Below, in pieces: positions 35,120-45,225 of a stretch of DNA of 64,000 nt. The position numbers and the translations under genes were made by a program. How positions within the stretch are numbered: the stretch's first letter is position 1; the number at the start of each line of letters is the position of its first letter. The notes under the pieces were generated by a model. The model saw only the letters and a program-made list of their open reading frames with translations. It was not told where the DNA came from and made no database searches. Source of the DNA: Acinetobacter guillouiae CIP 63.46 (lineage in GTDB: Bacteria; Pseudomonadota; Gammaproteobacteria; Pseudomonadales; Moraxellaceae); contig NZ_KB849283.1 in assembly GCF_000368145.1 (NCBI RefSeq), positions 310,001 through 374,000 of the forward strand. The letters are read 5' to 3'.

Positions 35120-37129
35120 TTAACGTCCTGTGTGTATTTTTTCAGTTTGTTGAATAAGTTGTGGTGCTGAGAAGGTACCTGTAAAGCGCAATTCACGGAT
35201 TTCTTGTGCATTGCTATTTAAAAACAGCATGGTTGGCGGACCTAAAATTTCACGTTGTTTTAAAATGATGTCTTGTGAGGCGTTGTATTCGGTTAAGTCT
35301 AATTGGATAAGCGTGAAGTTTTTCAATGCCTCTTGTACATCGGTACGTGGGAATACCTCTTTTTCAATCGGTTGACACGCCACACACCAGTCCGCATAGA
35401 CATCAATAATGATTGGTTTGCCTTGCTGTTTGGCATTGACCAAAGCCTGTTCTAATTGTTCAGCTGTGGTCACTTTGTTCCAAACTAAATGTTCTGTTTG
35501 GCTATGTTGAATTTGATAAGCAGAATAACTTTGTTGAATATTCCAAAAACCAGCCACTAAACTGGTAATAGCGATAATGGCAAGAATAACTTTATTGACT
35601 GTTTTTTCACTGTCGCGTAGAGCAATAAAGAGATAGATTGCCAATGCGATACACAGCAAGGCAAAAATTGCAGCATACACAGTCGAAGGCAGCATAGGGC
35701 GAATAAAGTACAATGCAACCATCAGCATAATAAAGCCAAAACTGACTTTAATCCGATCCATCCATTTACCTGGTTTTGGTAATAATTTAGAACCAAATAC
35801 ACTGGCGATAAATAAAGGTAAACCGATACCTAGACCGAGAATAAATAAGTACAAGCCACCTAACACAGCACTTTGAGTTTGTGAAACAAATAATAATGCA
35901 CCAGCAAGTGGGGCACTCATACAAGGGCCAACAATGAGTGCTGATAATGCACCCATAACCACAGCACCGAGCACTGTCCCAGCTTTTTGATTATTTTGCA
36001 GATGACTTAATTTATTGGTGATGAATTGCGGTAAGTTTAATTGATATAAACCAAATAAATTTAAAGCTAACACAACAAATAAAACTGCAAATAATGAAAC
36101 GATCCAAGGGCTTTGGAACCAACGTTGAAAGCTATAACCAATTTCAGCAACTACAATCCCCATAATGGCGTAAACCACAGCCATACTCACCACAAAGCAC
36201 AAGGCAATCACAACAGCTTTATAACCTTTCGCGCGCTGAATGATGATGCCAGAGAGAATTGGAATAAGTGGCAGCGAGCAAGGTAAAAACGCCAGTAAAA
36301 TACCTAAACCGAAAAACACCAATAAATTTAGAAACAGAGAATCTTTAGACAATAGTTTAAAGAATGATTGATCATCATTCCATTGTAATGACGATGTATT
36401 GTCTTTAGTGTCCGTATTGCTATTTAAATCAGCAGAATTTTCCGTATCTGTAATTGCATTGCTGCTTGCAGCAGAAGCGTTGAGATCAATTGGATTTGCA
36501 GTGTTGTCTGCTTCATTGGCAGTTTTTTGTCCAAGCTGAGTGGTTTGATCATCCAATGCTTTGTTTGGAAGTGGTTTTTCAACAGTTGAATTGACTTTAG
36601 TTTCAGTGCTTTCTTTGAGTTTTTTATCTTGAGTTGGAACATTATCAGACTGGTTGAGTAATGAGCTATTTGAATTATTATTGAATAGGTGCTTAGACGA
36701 TGTATTGCTTTGTGGTAATAAGCCATCTGCATCAGTTGCAATAGTTTTTCTTTGTAATGGATAACATAAACCATCCGCAGAACAACCCTGATACATCACT
36801 AAATATTGTGAATTTGGTTTGACCTGAATTTGTGTAGTCACATTTTCATAATGAACTTCTGTTTTCCCAAAGGTTGGATCATCTTTGATATGACCTTTTG
36901 GGAGGCTTAAAGGTACAGCTTTATTGTTGACTGTTACTTTAAATTGATCATGATAAAGGTAATAGTGAGGTGCAACTGTCCATTTCAATTGTGCTTTATT
37001 TTCTGAAATTGATTCAGCAGAGAATTGAAAAGCTTGATCTGGGGGGAGAAACTCAGGGTTTGCGTGGCTGATGGTACTTAGACTCAACAAAGTAAAACCA
37101 CATACACTGAGCAAGGTTCGCAACTTCAT
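35120..37129 (-). CDS. dsbD: Thiol:disulfide interchange protein DsbD
   Basis: DsbD carries electrons from cytoplasmic thioredoxin through the membrane to periplasmic thiol proteins. Order: signal peptide ending SHA; N-terminal alpha domain with the Cys pair in GCSADGLCYP near residue 120; a Ser/Asn/Thr-rich linker (about residues 140-250), unusually long; eight membrane helices with Cys in FLPCSLPLIP and VGPCMSAPLAG; and the C-terminal thioredoxin domain with DWCVACQ near residue 585. All six redox Cys are present. ATG 37129 is preferred, with GGA upstream; ATG 37150 is an alternative. Confidence 0.93.
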   Translation of the reverse strand: MKLRTLLSVCGFTLLSLSTISHANPEFLPPDQAFQFSAESISENKAQLKWTVAPHYYLYHDQFKVTVNNKAVPLSLPKGHIKDDPTFGKTEVHYENVTTQIQVKPNSQYLVMYQGCSADGLCYPLQRKTIATDADGLLPQSNTSSKHLFNNNSNSSLLNQSDNVPTQDKKLKESTETKVNSTVEKPLPNKALDDQTTQLGQKTANEADNTANPIDLNASAASSNAITDTENSADLNSNTDTKDNTSSLQWNDDQSFFKLLSKDSLFLNLLVFFGLGILLAFLPCSLPLIPILSGIIIQRAKGYKAVVIALCFVVSMAVVYAIMGIVVAEIGYSFQRWFQSPWIVSLFAVLFVVLALNLFGLYQLNLPQFITNKLSHLQNNQKAGTVLGAVVMGALSALIVGPCMSAPLAGALLFVSQTQSAVLGGLYLFILGLGIGLPLFIASVFGSKLLPKPGKWMDRIKVSFGFIMLMVALYFIRPMLPSTVYAAIFALLCIALAIYLFIALRDSEKTVNKVILAIIAITSLVAGFWNIQQSYSAYQIQHSQTEHLVWNKVTTAEQLEQALVNAKQQGKPIIIDVYADWCVACQPIEKEVFPRTDVQEALKNFTLIQLDLTEYNASQDIILKQREILGPPTMLFLNSNAQEIRELRFTGTFSAPQLIQQTEKIHTGR

Positions 37130-37218
37130 AATTCCATATCTTTGTTTCATTTACAGCCATTATCCATAATTTCAGATAAAGAAGGCATTATTCTAAGTTT
37201 TTCTTTGTAAAAATACCG

Positions 37219-37650
37219 TTAAAAACATTCAACCCCATTTTGCTTAAGTTTTTGAAAAATTAGTTCATCATCCGGATAGAGTCTGTCGAATTGGGTCATT
37301 TTCTTGGTTTTTTTGCTGGTGTAATTGACATTGTAAAGCACAGCACCTTGATAAACGATTTCATAATTTCCAGTTTCTTTCTGGTTGATTATTTCTTTAT
37401 AGAAATCGTGAAATTCACTTGGTCTACCTTGTGCTGTATCAACAGCATCATAGTGAGTAAATTTTAACGAGATTTTTTTCATATAAGGATAATATTGAAC
37501 TGTTTTAACTTTTGGAAATTCTTCCTCAGAAATAAGCAGAAGATTATTGTTTTGACTTTCTTTAAAGCAAAAATATGGAGTAGTTTGCTTTGCATAAACA
37601 GGCAAAGGGAGAAGACACATTACCGTTATAAATAGCCTAAGCGATTTCAT
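37219..37650 (-). CDS. Exported hypothetical protein
   Basis: The 143-residue protein has a signal peptide (MKSLRLFITVMCLLPLPVYA) and two Cys in the mature part (YFCFKES and GVECF at the end), probably one disulfide. It is beta-rich and basic. I do not recognise the family. It lies between dsbD and the DUF7660-like gene on the same strand. Confidence 0.55.
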   Translation of the reverse strand: MKSLRLFITVMCLLPLPVYAKQTTPYFCFKESQNNNLLLISEEEFPKVKTVQYYPYMKKISLKFTHYDAVDTAQGRPSEFHDFYKEIINQKETGNYEIVYQGAVLYNVNYTSKKTKKMTQFDRLYPDDELIFQKLKQNGVECF

Positions 37651-37677
37651 ATATTTTCCTCAAAGTTTTTCTTGTTA

Positions 37678-37920
37678 TTATTCATAGATTTTCCCAGCCA
37701 TTAAAATATCTGCAAAAATTTTCCATGGGATGTGCTCTGGTTGTGGCTGTTGGGTATTTGCATAAAAACCCTCCATATCTTCCATCCAATTGTGCATTGC
37801 TGCTAAAAAACTTTGCAAATCTTTATTTTCCCATTGTTGAATATTTTCAAGATGATCTTGTTTGAGTTTATCTAAAAATGTTAAAAAATCTTGTTTGGTT
37901 TTTATTGCATTAATTTTCAT
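37678..37920 (-). CDS. DUF7660-like small protein
   Basis: The 80-residue cytosolic protein from ATG 37920 (MKINAIKTKQDFLTFLDKL) has WENKDLQSFLAAMHNWMEDM and the C-terminal PWKIFADILMAGKIYE, a pattern I associate with DUF7660, often found as lone genes or beside toxin loci. A longer frame to 38085 exists, but its extra N-terminal part is unlike the family and runs towards pepN. Function unknown. Confidence 0.6.
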   Translation of the reverse strand: MKINAIKTKQDFLTFLDKLKQDHLENIQQWENKDLQSFLAAMHNWMEDMEGFYANTQQPQPEHIPWKIFADILMAGKIYE

Positions 37921-38125
37921 AAGCATCATTTCTAATTTACAGGATAAATTGTTGTATAAATATAGGCCATCTCGCACGTTTTTTGCATTCCAACAATTGA
38001 AATTAATTTCAACTAGACCCATATAGAAATTAATCAACAGTACAGAACAGACACTTTGTGAAATTTGATTGATGATCAAGCTCACGATAACAAGTCGAAG
38101 CTCAACAATAGGATTAGGACATCAT

Positions 38126-40735
38126 ATGAATATCGCGGCAAACCCAGTAGTTGAAGCAGATCAAACTATATATTTAAAAGATTATCAAAAACCTTCATAT
38201 GTTGTAGATTCAATCAATCTCGATATTCAAGTTTATGATGACCGTACCAATGTAAACAGCAAATTAGTCATGAAACGCCAAGCAGCAGGAGATATGGTAT
38301 TGCTTGGACGTGATCTTGAGCTTAAATCAATTTCTATTAATGGTAAGCAACTTACCCAAAGTGAGTATAAGGTTGATTCTGAGCAGTTGGTGATTGCCAA
38401 TGCACCAGATGAAGCCATCGTTGAAACATCTGTGGTTATTCATCCTGAAACCAATACACAACTCGAAGGATTATATCTTGCGGGGAGTGATTTATTTGTC
38501 ACTCAAAATGAGCCAGAAGGTTTCCGTAAAATTACGTTCTATCCTGACCGTCCAGATGTCTTATCTGTGTTTACCACTCGTGTAGAAGCCGATAACAAAT
38601 ATCCTGTACTTTTGGCAAATGGTAACTTGATTGAAGCGGGTAAAACTGGTGATGAGCGCCATTATACCATTTGGGAAGATCCAACCAAAAAACCAGCTTA
38701 TTTATTTGCCTGTGTGATTGGTGATTTAGCGGTTTTAAAAGACCGTTATACCACTTCAGAAGGTCGTGATGTGGCATTAGAAATCTATGCAGAAGAAAAA
38801 GATATCCCAAAATGTCATATTGCGATGGAAGCATTAAAGCATTCTATGCGTTGGGATGAAGAACATTATGGACGTGCATACGATCTGGACAATTATATGA
38901 TTGTGGCAACCAGTCAGTTTAATATGGGCGCAATGGAAAATAAAGGCTTAAATATTTTCAATACATCATGTGTGCTTGCTGATGAAGAATATACCACTGA
39001 TGCCGCAATCATGCGTGTACAGTCTGTGATTGCACATGAATATTTCCATAACTGGACAGGTAACCGTATTACTTGCCGTGATTGGTTCCAATTGTGTTTA
39101 AAAGAAGGTTTAACGGTTTTCCGTGATCAGTCTTTTTCAGAAGATTTACAATCAGCAGCAGTACAACGTATCGACGATGTTGCGGTGCTTAAAGCGCATC
39201 AATTCCCAGAAGATGCAGGCCCATTATCGCATCCGCCACGCCCAGATCATTTTGTGGAAATCAATAACTTCTATACTGCGACAGTGTATGAGAAAGGTGC
39301 GGAAATTAACCGCATGATGTCAACTTTATTAGGCAAGGAAAAATTCCGTAAGGGAACCGATGAATATTTTCAACGTCATGATGGTCAAGCGGTCACTGTT
39401 GAAGATTGGGTTGCTGCCTTAACTGCGGGTTCAGGTGTCGATTTATCTGCATTTTTAATCTGGTATAACCAACCAGGAACGCCAAAGCTTGAAGCGAAAG
39501 GTGAATATGATGCGAGTACTCAAACTTATCGTCTAAGCTTTAAACAAAGTTTAAAATCCCATCCTAAATATCCAAATTTAAAAGCTGTACCTATTCCTGT
39601 GGCTTTAGCATTGTTTAATGCAGAAACAGGTGAGCAGTACACCTTGCATTCTGAGGCTTTATTTGAAAATGGGGTAAAAGATGGGGTGTATTTGTTTGAT
39701 CAAACAGAAGCAAGCATTGAATTTACAGGCGTGACCGAAAAGCCTGTAGCATCTTTATTACGTAATTTCTCAGCCCCAGTAAATCTTGAATTTAACTATT
39801 CAGATGAAGAACTTGCATTCTTATTGCAATATGAAACCAATGGTTTTAACCAGTGGCAAGCAACACAGACTTTGCTTGAGCGTATTTTGCTTAATGGTCA
39901 TGATGCTCAAATTTATGTAGATGCAATTAAACAGACCTTACCAAGTGTAATTGAAAAAGACCCGCTATTGGCGTCACGCTTATTTGATGTCCCAAGTGAA
40001 GGTTATTTGGGTAGTCGTATCGACCAAGATTATAATCCTTTGATTGTAAATGAAGCACGTGAAGCCTTGTTGAATCAATTAGCAAAAGTCTTGGGTGACT
40101 TTGTTAAAGAAACGTATTTATCACTTGATCCAGATTCACAAAATGAATTTTCACAAGCAATGGGTGTCCGTGCTCTAAAAAATATCATGTTGAGTTTTAT
40201 GGCGCGTCAGGGGGATACCGCAGTATTTGATTTGGCTTATGCACAGTATGAAAATTCTGTGAATATGTCTGAGCGACTTGGGGCACTTAAAGTATTGGTA
40301 TGGAATGATGCACCACAAGCAAAAGCAGCCTTAGAGGACTTCTATAAGCGCTTTAAAGATGAAGCATTGTCATTAGATCAATGGTTTATGATTCAAGCAG
40401 CGCATCCGAAAGCAACGGCTGAAACGATTCAGTATTTAACTTCACATGCTGATTATGATTTAGGTACACCTAACCGTATTCGTTCGGTAAGCGGTGGTTT
40501 AAATGCCAATCCTGTCAACGCATGGAGTTTTGGTGTTCAGCATTTTGTAGATTTGGCGAAGTATTTGGATGAAAAGAATCCAATTGTTGGCTCTCGTTTA
40601 CTTCAAGTCCTTACACGCTGGTATACATTAGCTGAACCACAACGAAGTGAAGTAAAAGCCGCACTTGAAGGATTAAAATCTCAAGTGAAATCAAAAAATG
40701 TCAGTGAAACCTTAAATAGTATGTTAAGTGTTTAA
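38126..40735 (+). CDS. pepN: Aminopeptidase N
   Basis: The M1-family zinc aminopeptidase has 869 residues (E. coli PepN has 870) and removes N-terminal residues from peptides in the cytoplasm. The substrate-binding motif GAMEN is in FNMGAMENKGLNIF, and the zinc site HEYFHNWTGNRIT is followed by the downstream Glu in LKEGLTVFRDQSF. The start at 38126, preceded by TTAGGACAT, gives the family length; an upstream frame to 38069 adds 19 unrelated residues. Confidence 0.96.
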   Translation: MNIAANPVVEADQTIYLKDYQKPSYVVDSINLDIQVYDDRTNVNSKLVMKRQAAGDMVLLGRDLELKSISINGKQLTQSEYKVDSEQLVIANAPDEAIVETSVVIHPETNTQLEGLYLAGSDLFVTQNEPEGFRKITFYPDRPDVLSVFTTRVEADNKYPVLLANGNLIEAGKTGDERHYTIWEDPTKKPAYLFACVIGDLAVLKDRYTTSEGRDVALEIYAEEKDIPKCHIAMEALKHSMRWDEEHYGRAYDLDNYMIVATSQFNMGAMENKGLNIFNTSCVLADEEYTTDAAIMRVQSVIAHEYFHNWTGNRITCRDWFQLCLKEGLTVFRDQSFSEDLQSAAVQRIDDVAVLKAHQFPEDAGPLSHPPRPDHFVEINNFYTATVYEKGAEINRMMSTLLGKEKFRKGTDEYFQRHDGQAVTVEDWVAALTAGSGVDLSAFLIWYNQPGTPKLEAKGEYDASTQTYRLSFKQSLKSHPKYPNLKAVPIPVALALFNAETGEQYTLHSEALFENGVKDGVYLFDQTEASIEFTGVTEKPVASLLRNFSAPVNLEFNYSDEELAFLLQYETNGFNQWQATQTLLERILLNGHDAQIYVDAIKQTLPSVIEKDPLLASRLFDVPSEGYLGSRIDQDYNPLIVNEAREALLNQLAKVLGDFVKETYLSLDPDSQNEFSQAMGVRALKNIMLSFMARQGDTAVFDLAYAQYENSVNMSERLGALKVLVWNDAPQAKAALEDFYKRFKDEALSLDQWFMIQAAHPKATAETIQYLTSHADYDLGTPNRIRSVSGGLNANPVNAWSFGVQHFVDLAKYLDEKNPIVGSRLLQVLTRWYTLAEPQRSEVKAALEGLKSQVKSKNVSETLNSMLSV

Positions 40736-40803
40736 TGGCTTATAATTTTTTGATTTAATTATATTTGTAGTGCTATTTCTCTTATTTTTATAGGAGAAAT
40801 AGT

Positions 40804-40920
40804 ATGTTTATAAAGTTGTTGAACCTATTAATATGTATATTACGAACTATTGATAAAAAAGTTAATCAATTAGTGTGTAGTCCGAGTTTGAAATCGTTTT
40901 GTAAAAATAAGGGTTTTTAA
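40804..40920 (+). CDS. Possible 38-residue small protein
   Basis: ATG 40804 is preceded by a near-perfect RBS (AGGAG, 7-base spacing). The product (MFIKLLNLLICILRTIDKK...) has a short hydrophobic N-terminus and a basic C-terminus. The last 59 bases are antisense to the end of the gene on the minus strand. The RBS is also part of a hairpin (GCTATTTCTC / GAGAAATAGT), which could hide it. Evidence beyond the RBS is lacking. Confidence 0.25.
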   Translation: MFIKLLNLLICILRTIDKKVNQLVCSPSLKSFCKNKGF

Positions 40921-41809
40921 AAATTATTAATCCTTGTTTTGTGAAGCTAATGTCTATCTTCTTGTTTGAATCTATTAATATCAAGCATTTATTTGTTCCG
41001 CATGTCATAAATTTAACATTTAAAAATTTCGGATTGGTTAATTTTTTTGATTTAAATAAATAATCAATACTATCATCTTTTATTGAAATACTATTAGTAT
41101 CTGAGTAAATGAATTGATTTATAGCATCTGAAGTTCCTTTCTTTTCAATACCTGCCAAATAAAATACAGTTACTAAAATTAATAAATAAAAAACAACCAG
41201 ATAAGCATAATAATAAATAATTTCTTTAAAGCCTTTGTCTATGTTTTGTGTATCAATAGAGTCGTTCCAGTTAATTTCATTTTTAGAAGTATTATGGGTT
41301 TTTTTAAACAATAGTTTTAATGGATATGAAATTAATGCAAAAAACAAACCTAATAATAAGATGATAGTTATAACTACTATTTCAATATAATGACAAGGAA
41401 CTGGGAATTTTTGATAAAGAAAATTTGAAAAAATGGATATGATGTAATAAATTTTTCTTAAAATAAATAAAAAAGGTTTTATTGTTGTATAAAATAGTAT
41501 ATTAAACATTAATACAAATAAAAAAGTAGCAATATAAAGCCCACCTTTTATAAAAGACTTACTAATATTTTTGTTTGTCAATGTATTTGCTAAAGATATT
41601 AAAAGTAAAAGGAAAAAGCTAAACATTAATCCCTTTACACCTTGCAATCCACCAATGATTAAGTAGTTTTGAAAATCATAGCCCAATGAATGATGGGAAT
41701 AGCCAAAATATCCAACATAATTTTTAATATAAAAAAAACCACATGCATATAAAAATATAGATAAGGCTGTAAAAAGTAGAGCTAAATCTACGCTAAAATT
41801 TGTTTTCAA
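40862..41809 (-). CDS. Hypothetical membrane protein, AT-rich
   Basis: The 315-residue protein has about five strongly hydrophobic segments spread over residues 5-220 and a polar C-terminal domain of about 100 residues. Base composition is clearly more AT-rich than in xseA or pepN, with many Ile, Phe, Lys and Asn codons, suggesting acquired DNA. Family not recognised. Confidence 0.6.
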   Translation of the reverse strand: MKTNFSVDLALLFTALSIFLYACGFFYIKNYVGYFGYSHHSLGYDFQNYLIIGGLQGVKGLMFSFFLLLLISLANTLTNKNISKSFIKGGLYIATFLFVLMFNILFYTTIKPFLFILRKIYYIISIFSNFLYQKFPVPCHYIEIVVITIILLLGLFFALISYPLKLLFKKTHNTSKNEINWNDSIDTQNIDKGFKEIIYYYAYLVVFYLLILVTVFYLAGIEKKGTSDAINQFIYSDTNSISIKDDSIDYLFKSKKLTNPKFLNVKFMTCGTNKCLILIDSNKKIDISFTKQGLIIFKNPYFYKTISNSDYTLID

Positions 41810-41852
41810 AGTAATTTCTCTTTTTTGTTTAATATTCTATCTGATTTGTAAT

Positions 41853-42047
41853 TTACTCTTTAAAAGTCTCATTTAGAGCCTGTTGCACAGCATCTACACG
41901 TGACTTACAGGCTTTATATGCAGACATGGATTCTTCCACAATCTTCATTAAATTATCAATATCAGGTTCTTCTTGAGATTCTAATAATTCTACATTTTTC
42001 TTTAGAACGTCATAACCTTCTTTAAATGTTAAATCTTGTTTAGCCAT
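41853..42047 (-). CDS. xseB: Exodeoxyribonuclease VII small subunit
   Basis: The 64-residue coiled-coil subunit shows the family pattern LTFKEGYDVLKKNVELLES and LMKIVEESMSAYKACKSRVD. Several copies bind one XseA in the nuclease that degrades single-stranded DNA. It overlaps the xseA stop codon by 8 bases. Confidence 0.93.
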   Translation of the reverse strand: MAKQDLTFKEGYDVLKKNVELLESQEEPDIDNLMKIVEESMSAYKACKSRVDAVQQALNETFKE

Positions 42048-43302
42048 TGCTTAATACCTGTGTCACATTTGCATTGATCGTACCATCCAATAACTCTACT
42101 TGGATGTGATCAGTTGAAATTTGTTGAATAGAACGAATGGCTTTACCATCACTACGCACGATAGCATAACCTTTGGCCATGACATGACGTGGATTTTGCA
42201 AAAGCGTTTCGCGCATGAGTGATTCAACTTGATTGGATGCCAATTTAATCAGTTGTTGTGCCAAATACTGAACAGTACCTTTCATCAAATCTAAGCTTTT
42301 ATTTGCCTCATTGATCTGCCCTTGAGAAAGCGTTTTAATGACTTTGATGTACTGATCATTCTGGCTTTGATAAGCAGTGATTTGATGCTGAGATAACAAT
42401 TTAATCTTATGTAGAGAATCTAGCACATCTTGGGTACGCTCTACGATTAGATTTCGAATACCTCCAATCACTTTACTCGGTGTATCAAAAGAACGGTTTG
42501 CCACTTCATCTAAAATGGTTCTATCTTTTTCATGACCTATACCTACCCAGATCGGAACAGAGCGTTTGCAAAGTAGCGCAGCGAGATTGTAGTCATTGAG
42601 ATAGGCCAGATCATTGACTGCACCTCCACCACGAATAATCACAATAAGATCAGGTGGTGTATTGAGGTCTTTCGCCCATTGTCGTAATGCATTTGCTAAA
42701 GCCTCAGAAATACTTGTCGCTGCAGTGTTCCCCTGAAACGTTGCCGTATGATAGACAAAATGACAAACCCCAGCTTGATCGAGAGCATCTGCATCTTTCT
42801 TAAAGTCACCCAAGCCAGCAGCATTTTCAGGAGCAATAACGAGGACATTTTGAATATCAAATGGGGTAGGCAGTAATTTATTTTTATTGAGCAGACCTTC
42901 GCTGATCAGTTTTTCTAAAATTTGTTGATAACGCCGTGCAATATCACCAAGGGTATAACTTGAATCTATTGCTTCAATATTGACTGAAAAACCGTATTGG
43001 GGACTAAATACAGCTTTTACTTTAATCAGTACATTGAGATCACGAGAGAGTTCAACACCACTTTCTCGTTCAAACTTTAACACCATTTTGGCAGCAGAGA
43101 ATTTCCAGATTGTTGCCTTACAACTGGCAATGACTTTATCAGTATCTTCTTCCTTTTCTGCAAGTTCTAAGTAGTAGTGGCCGCCTTTGATACTCAGATT
43201 TCTAATCTCAGCTTTCACCCATATTGCTTCATCAAAAGTTACACGTATAACTTCTTGAACAGTTGCAAGGTATTCGCTTAAGGAAAGTTGTAAGTCTGAC
43301 AT
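42040..43302 (-). CDS. xseA: Exodeoxyribonuclease VII large subunit
   Basis: The 420-residue nuclease subunit begins with an OB-fold (LSEYLATVQEVI, VWVKAEIRNLS-type) and has the catalytic-domain signatures VIAPENAAGLGDF, IIRGGGAVNDLAYLNDY and VGIGHEKDRTILDEVANR, followed by a helical region and a C-terminal GYAIVRSDGKAIRS motif. Slightly shorter than the E. coli protein (456), otherwise complete. Confidence 0.95.
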   Translation of the reverse strand: MSDLQLSLSEYLATVQEVIRVTFDEAIWVKAEIRNLSIKGGHYYLELAEKEEDTDKVIASCKATIWKFSAAKMVLKFERESGVELSRDLNVLIKVKAVFSPQYGFSVNIEAIDSSYTLGDIARRYQQILEKLISEGLLNKNKLLPTPFDIQNVLVIAPENAAGLGDFKKDADALDQAGVCHFVYHTATFQGNTAATSISEALANALRQWAKDLNTPPDLIVIIRGGGAVNDLAYLNDYNLAALLCKRSVPIWVGIGHEKDRTILDEVANRSFDTPSKVIGGIRNLIVERTQDVLDSLHKIKLLSQHQITAYQSQNDQYIKVIKTLSQGQINEANKSLDLMKGTVQYLAQQLIKLASNQVESLMRETLLQNPRHVMAKGYAIVRSDGKAIRSIQQISTDHIQVELLDGTINANVTQVLSNG

Positions 43303-43482
43303 ACAAAGGTAATTACGGTAAATTTATCTAAAATAGTATATAACATGGTGGCTTAATGCGGTGAAGATATATCGATCTTGTGTAAAGTGAAATAGCATCT
43401 TTTTTGTTACGATGAAGCAAATGATTTTGCTTCATACAGTTTGACAATGTGTATCCCGACTTCCCCAAAAAGTGGATATTTT

Positions 43483-44040
43483 CTAAAAGTATTTTTTGAA
43501 AAAAAGTTTATCTAGAGTGAAAGAATCTGGCTTGTTTGTAAAAATAAAAAGTAAAATGAAAATATAAAGCAAATCATGGATATAGAAAAACCAGCTTATC
43601 CAAGTGATCAAATTAAGACCCGGTGGGATTGTATAAATACCAACGGTTACGAGTGCTACAAAGCAAATAAAGATCAATATAAGGCTGGTTAACTGAGTAA
43701 ATAATCCTATGGTTAGCAATAGCCCGAATACAAATTCAAATAAAGAAACAATGATAGCTGTCATTTCTGGAAAAGGTATACCTGCCGAAACAATCGTTTC
43801 CAACATGATTTGTTGATTTTTCTCTACAAATAATTTGTTATAACCCGTTGTAAAGAAAAATAAACCGATCGAAATTCTGGCTAATATTAAGGCGAAGTGA
43901 CTAAATTTTGGCGAATTAAATGGATTTTTAAAGAGAAAACCAAGCATGTGTCTATGATTCTGAAAATTAGAAAATATCTTAATAATCTGAGCAGACTTTT
44001 TAAATGTAAGCATTGTTGGTGAGTGTATATAATTTGTCAT
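43483..44040 (-). CDS. DoxX-like membrane protein
   Basis: The core (from about residue 43, ILARISIGLFFFTTGYNKLF) has four membrane helices and a conserved-looking SLFEFVFGLLLTIGLFT, fitting the DoxX family of small membrane proteins of uncertain, redox-linked function. The start is unclear: ATG 44040 or ATG 43944 are possible, and neither has a good RBS. The C-terminus is Phe/Lys-rich. Confidence 0.65.
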   Translation of the reverse strand: MTNYIHSPTMLTFKKSAQIIKIFSNFQNHRHMLGFLFKNPFNSPKFSHFALILARISIGLFFFTTGYNKLFVEKNQQIMLETIVSAGIPFPEMTAIIVSLFEFVFGLLLTIGLFTQLTSLILIFICFVALVTVGIYTIPPGLNLITWISWFFYIHDLLYIFILLFIFTNKPDSFTLDKLFFKKYF

Positions 44041-44157
44041 TTATACAAATTTAAAATGTTGCTAAGGTTGTTCGAAATGTTACGTAAGTTTCACAAAATA
44101 CACATCAAGAAGTTCATACTTTGATATGGTGTATTTTTAAGCAAAACTGAGCGAACT

Positions 44158-44283
44158 ATGAAAATATTTTCAATTTTAAGTTTAGCTATGCTGATCGGCT
44201 TAACAGCATGTCAAAAAAGAGATTCAGATACACAAAAGCAAGATCAAACAACAACGCCACATTCAGTCGATAAGGACAGTTAA
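44158..44283 (+). CDS. Small lipoprotein (41 residues)
   Basis: MKIFSILSLAMLIGLTAC ends in a good lipobox, giving a mature part of only 24 polar residues rich in Asp, Gln and Thr. A hairpin (GCCCACTG / CAGTGGGC, 44290-44308) follows, without a T-run. Function unknown. Confidence 0.6.
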   Translation: MKIFSILSLAMLIGLTACQKRDSDTQKQDQTTTPHSVDKDS

Positions 44284-44412
44284 CCCAACGCCCACTGATA
44301 CAGTGGGCTGATTGATATGAGTGTGAAGGCTATTGATATAGCATGAGATTCCTAGATTTTTTTCAAAACAATGCTGTATAATTTTTAGACTTAAGAAAGC
44401 TATAGAGCAATT

Positions 44413-44790
44413 ATGAATCTAAAATACTTTATAAAAAATTTATTAGCCTCATTTATTGGGCTATGTGCGTTGGCTGGAATAGTTAAAGTTATCTTTCTAT
44501 ACAGCAGTAATTTATATGAGCAAGCGCTAACTGTTCTTGTGGTAATGATCATGATTCTTGGATTGATGATCGTTGGTTATCTTAATGTTGTTACTGCAAT
44601 AGGCAGTAAAATCAAACAACCCTTTTATTTACATTTAATTTTAGTGGGTTTTCTTTTTGTAACCGATTTAGCTTTTGGTAGTTCAAGTATTACTGAAGTT
44701 ATTTTGAGAAATTTGGGATATTTTGCTGTATTACAATTAGGGGTTTACCTTTATATGAAACGAAGTGCTCCGAAATTATTGCTGAATTAA
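44413..44790 (+). CDS. Small four-helix membrane protein
   Basis: The 125-residue hydrophobic protein has four predicted membrane helices and few charged residues. No family recognised. AGAGC lies 5 bases before the ATG. The gene stands alone, with non-coding DNA on both sides. Confidence 0.55.
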   Translation: MNLKYFIKNLLASFIGLCALAGIVKVIFLYSSNLYEQALTVLVVMIMILGLMIVGYLNVVTAIGSKIKQPFYLHLILVGFLFVTDLAFGSSSITEVILRNLGYFAVLQLGVYLYMKRSAPKLLLN

Positions 44791-45225
44791 TATTTTAATA
44801 AAATAATGAATAAACTAGCCTCTTAATGGAGGTTTTACGCTATAGAAAAGTGGGAGAATTATTAATTTTAAAGCAAAGTTTTATTTAGATTTTTACATCC
44901 AATTCAAGTAATTTTTAGGCTTTCTATATGAGAAATCATACTGTACGCATAAGCTAAGATAGCGTAGTAATTTTCTTTAATGATATAAAGCCGTCTCGTT
45001 CTAATCTGCAATGACCGTACTCATCTAGGCTTAATACATCCTATTCATTGATCAAAGAATAAAACTAAATATTTAAATTAAAACAAAATTCAAGCTTAAA
45101 ATGTATAAGGTTCTAAGTGATTGTTATAATTTATGTAGACAACAAGTAGTTATTCGCAATAAGTGGTTGGATTGCTCTAAAGCGCTATGTTAGAACTTAA
45201 CTTCCATATTTATTCGAGATTAAAC
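44791..45225. other. Gene-free stretch with a possible gene remnant
   Basis: No intact gene. On the minus strand around 44945-45040 a short frame reads LDEYGHCRLERDGFISLKK before a stop, resembling a decayed coding fragment. A weak CCTC/GAGG hairpin lies near 44817-44833. The right end should carry the lipoprotein promoter. Confidence 0.3.

Noticed and set aside
43370..43480. Terminator for the DoxX-like gene at the TGAAGCAAA / TTTTGCTTCA hairpin
   Set aside because: The stem is good but there is no T-run on either strand next to it, so its role is unclear.
44945..45040. Minus-strand coding fragment LDEYGHCRLERDGFISLKK as a gene
   Set aside because: Too short, no start codon or RBS, and soon stopped; noted only as a possible remnant.
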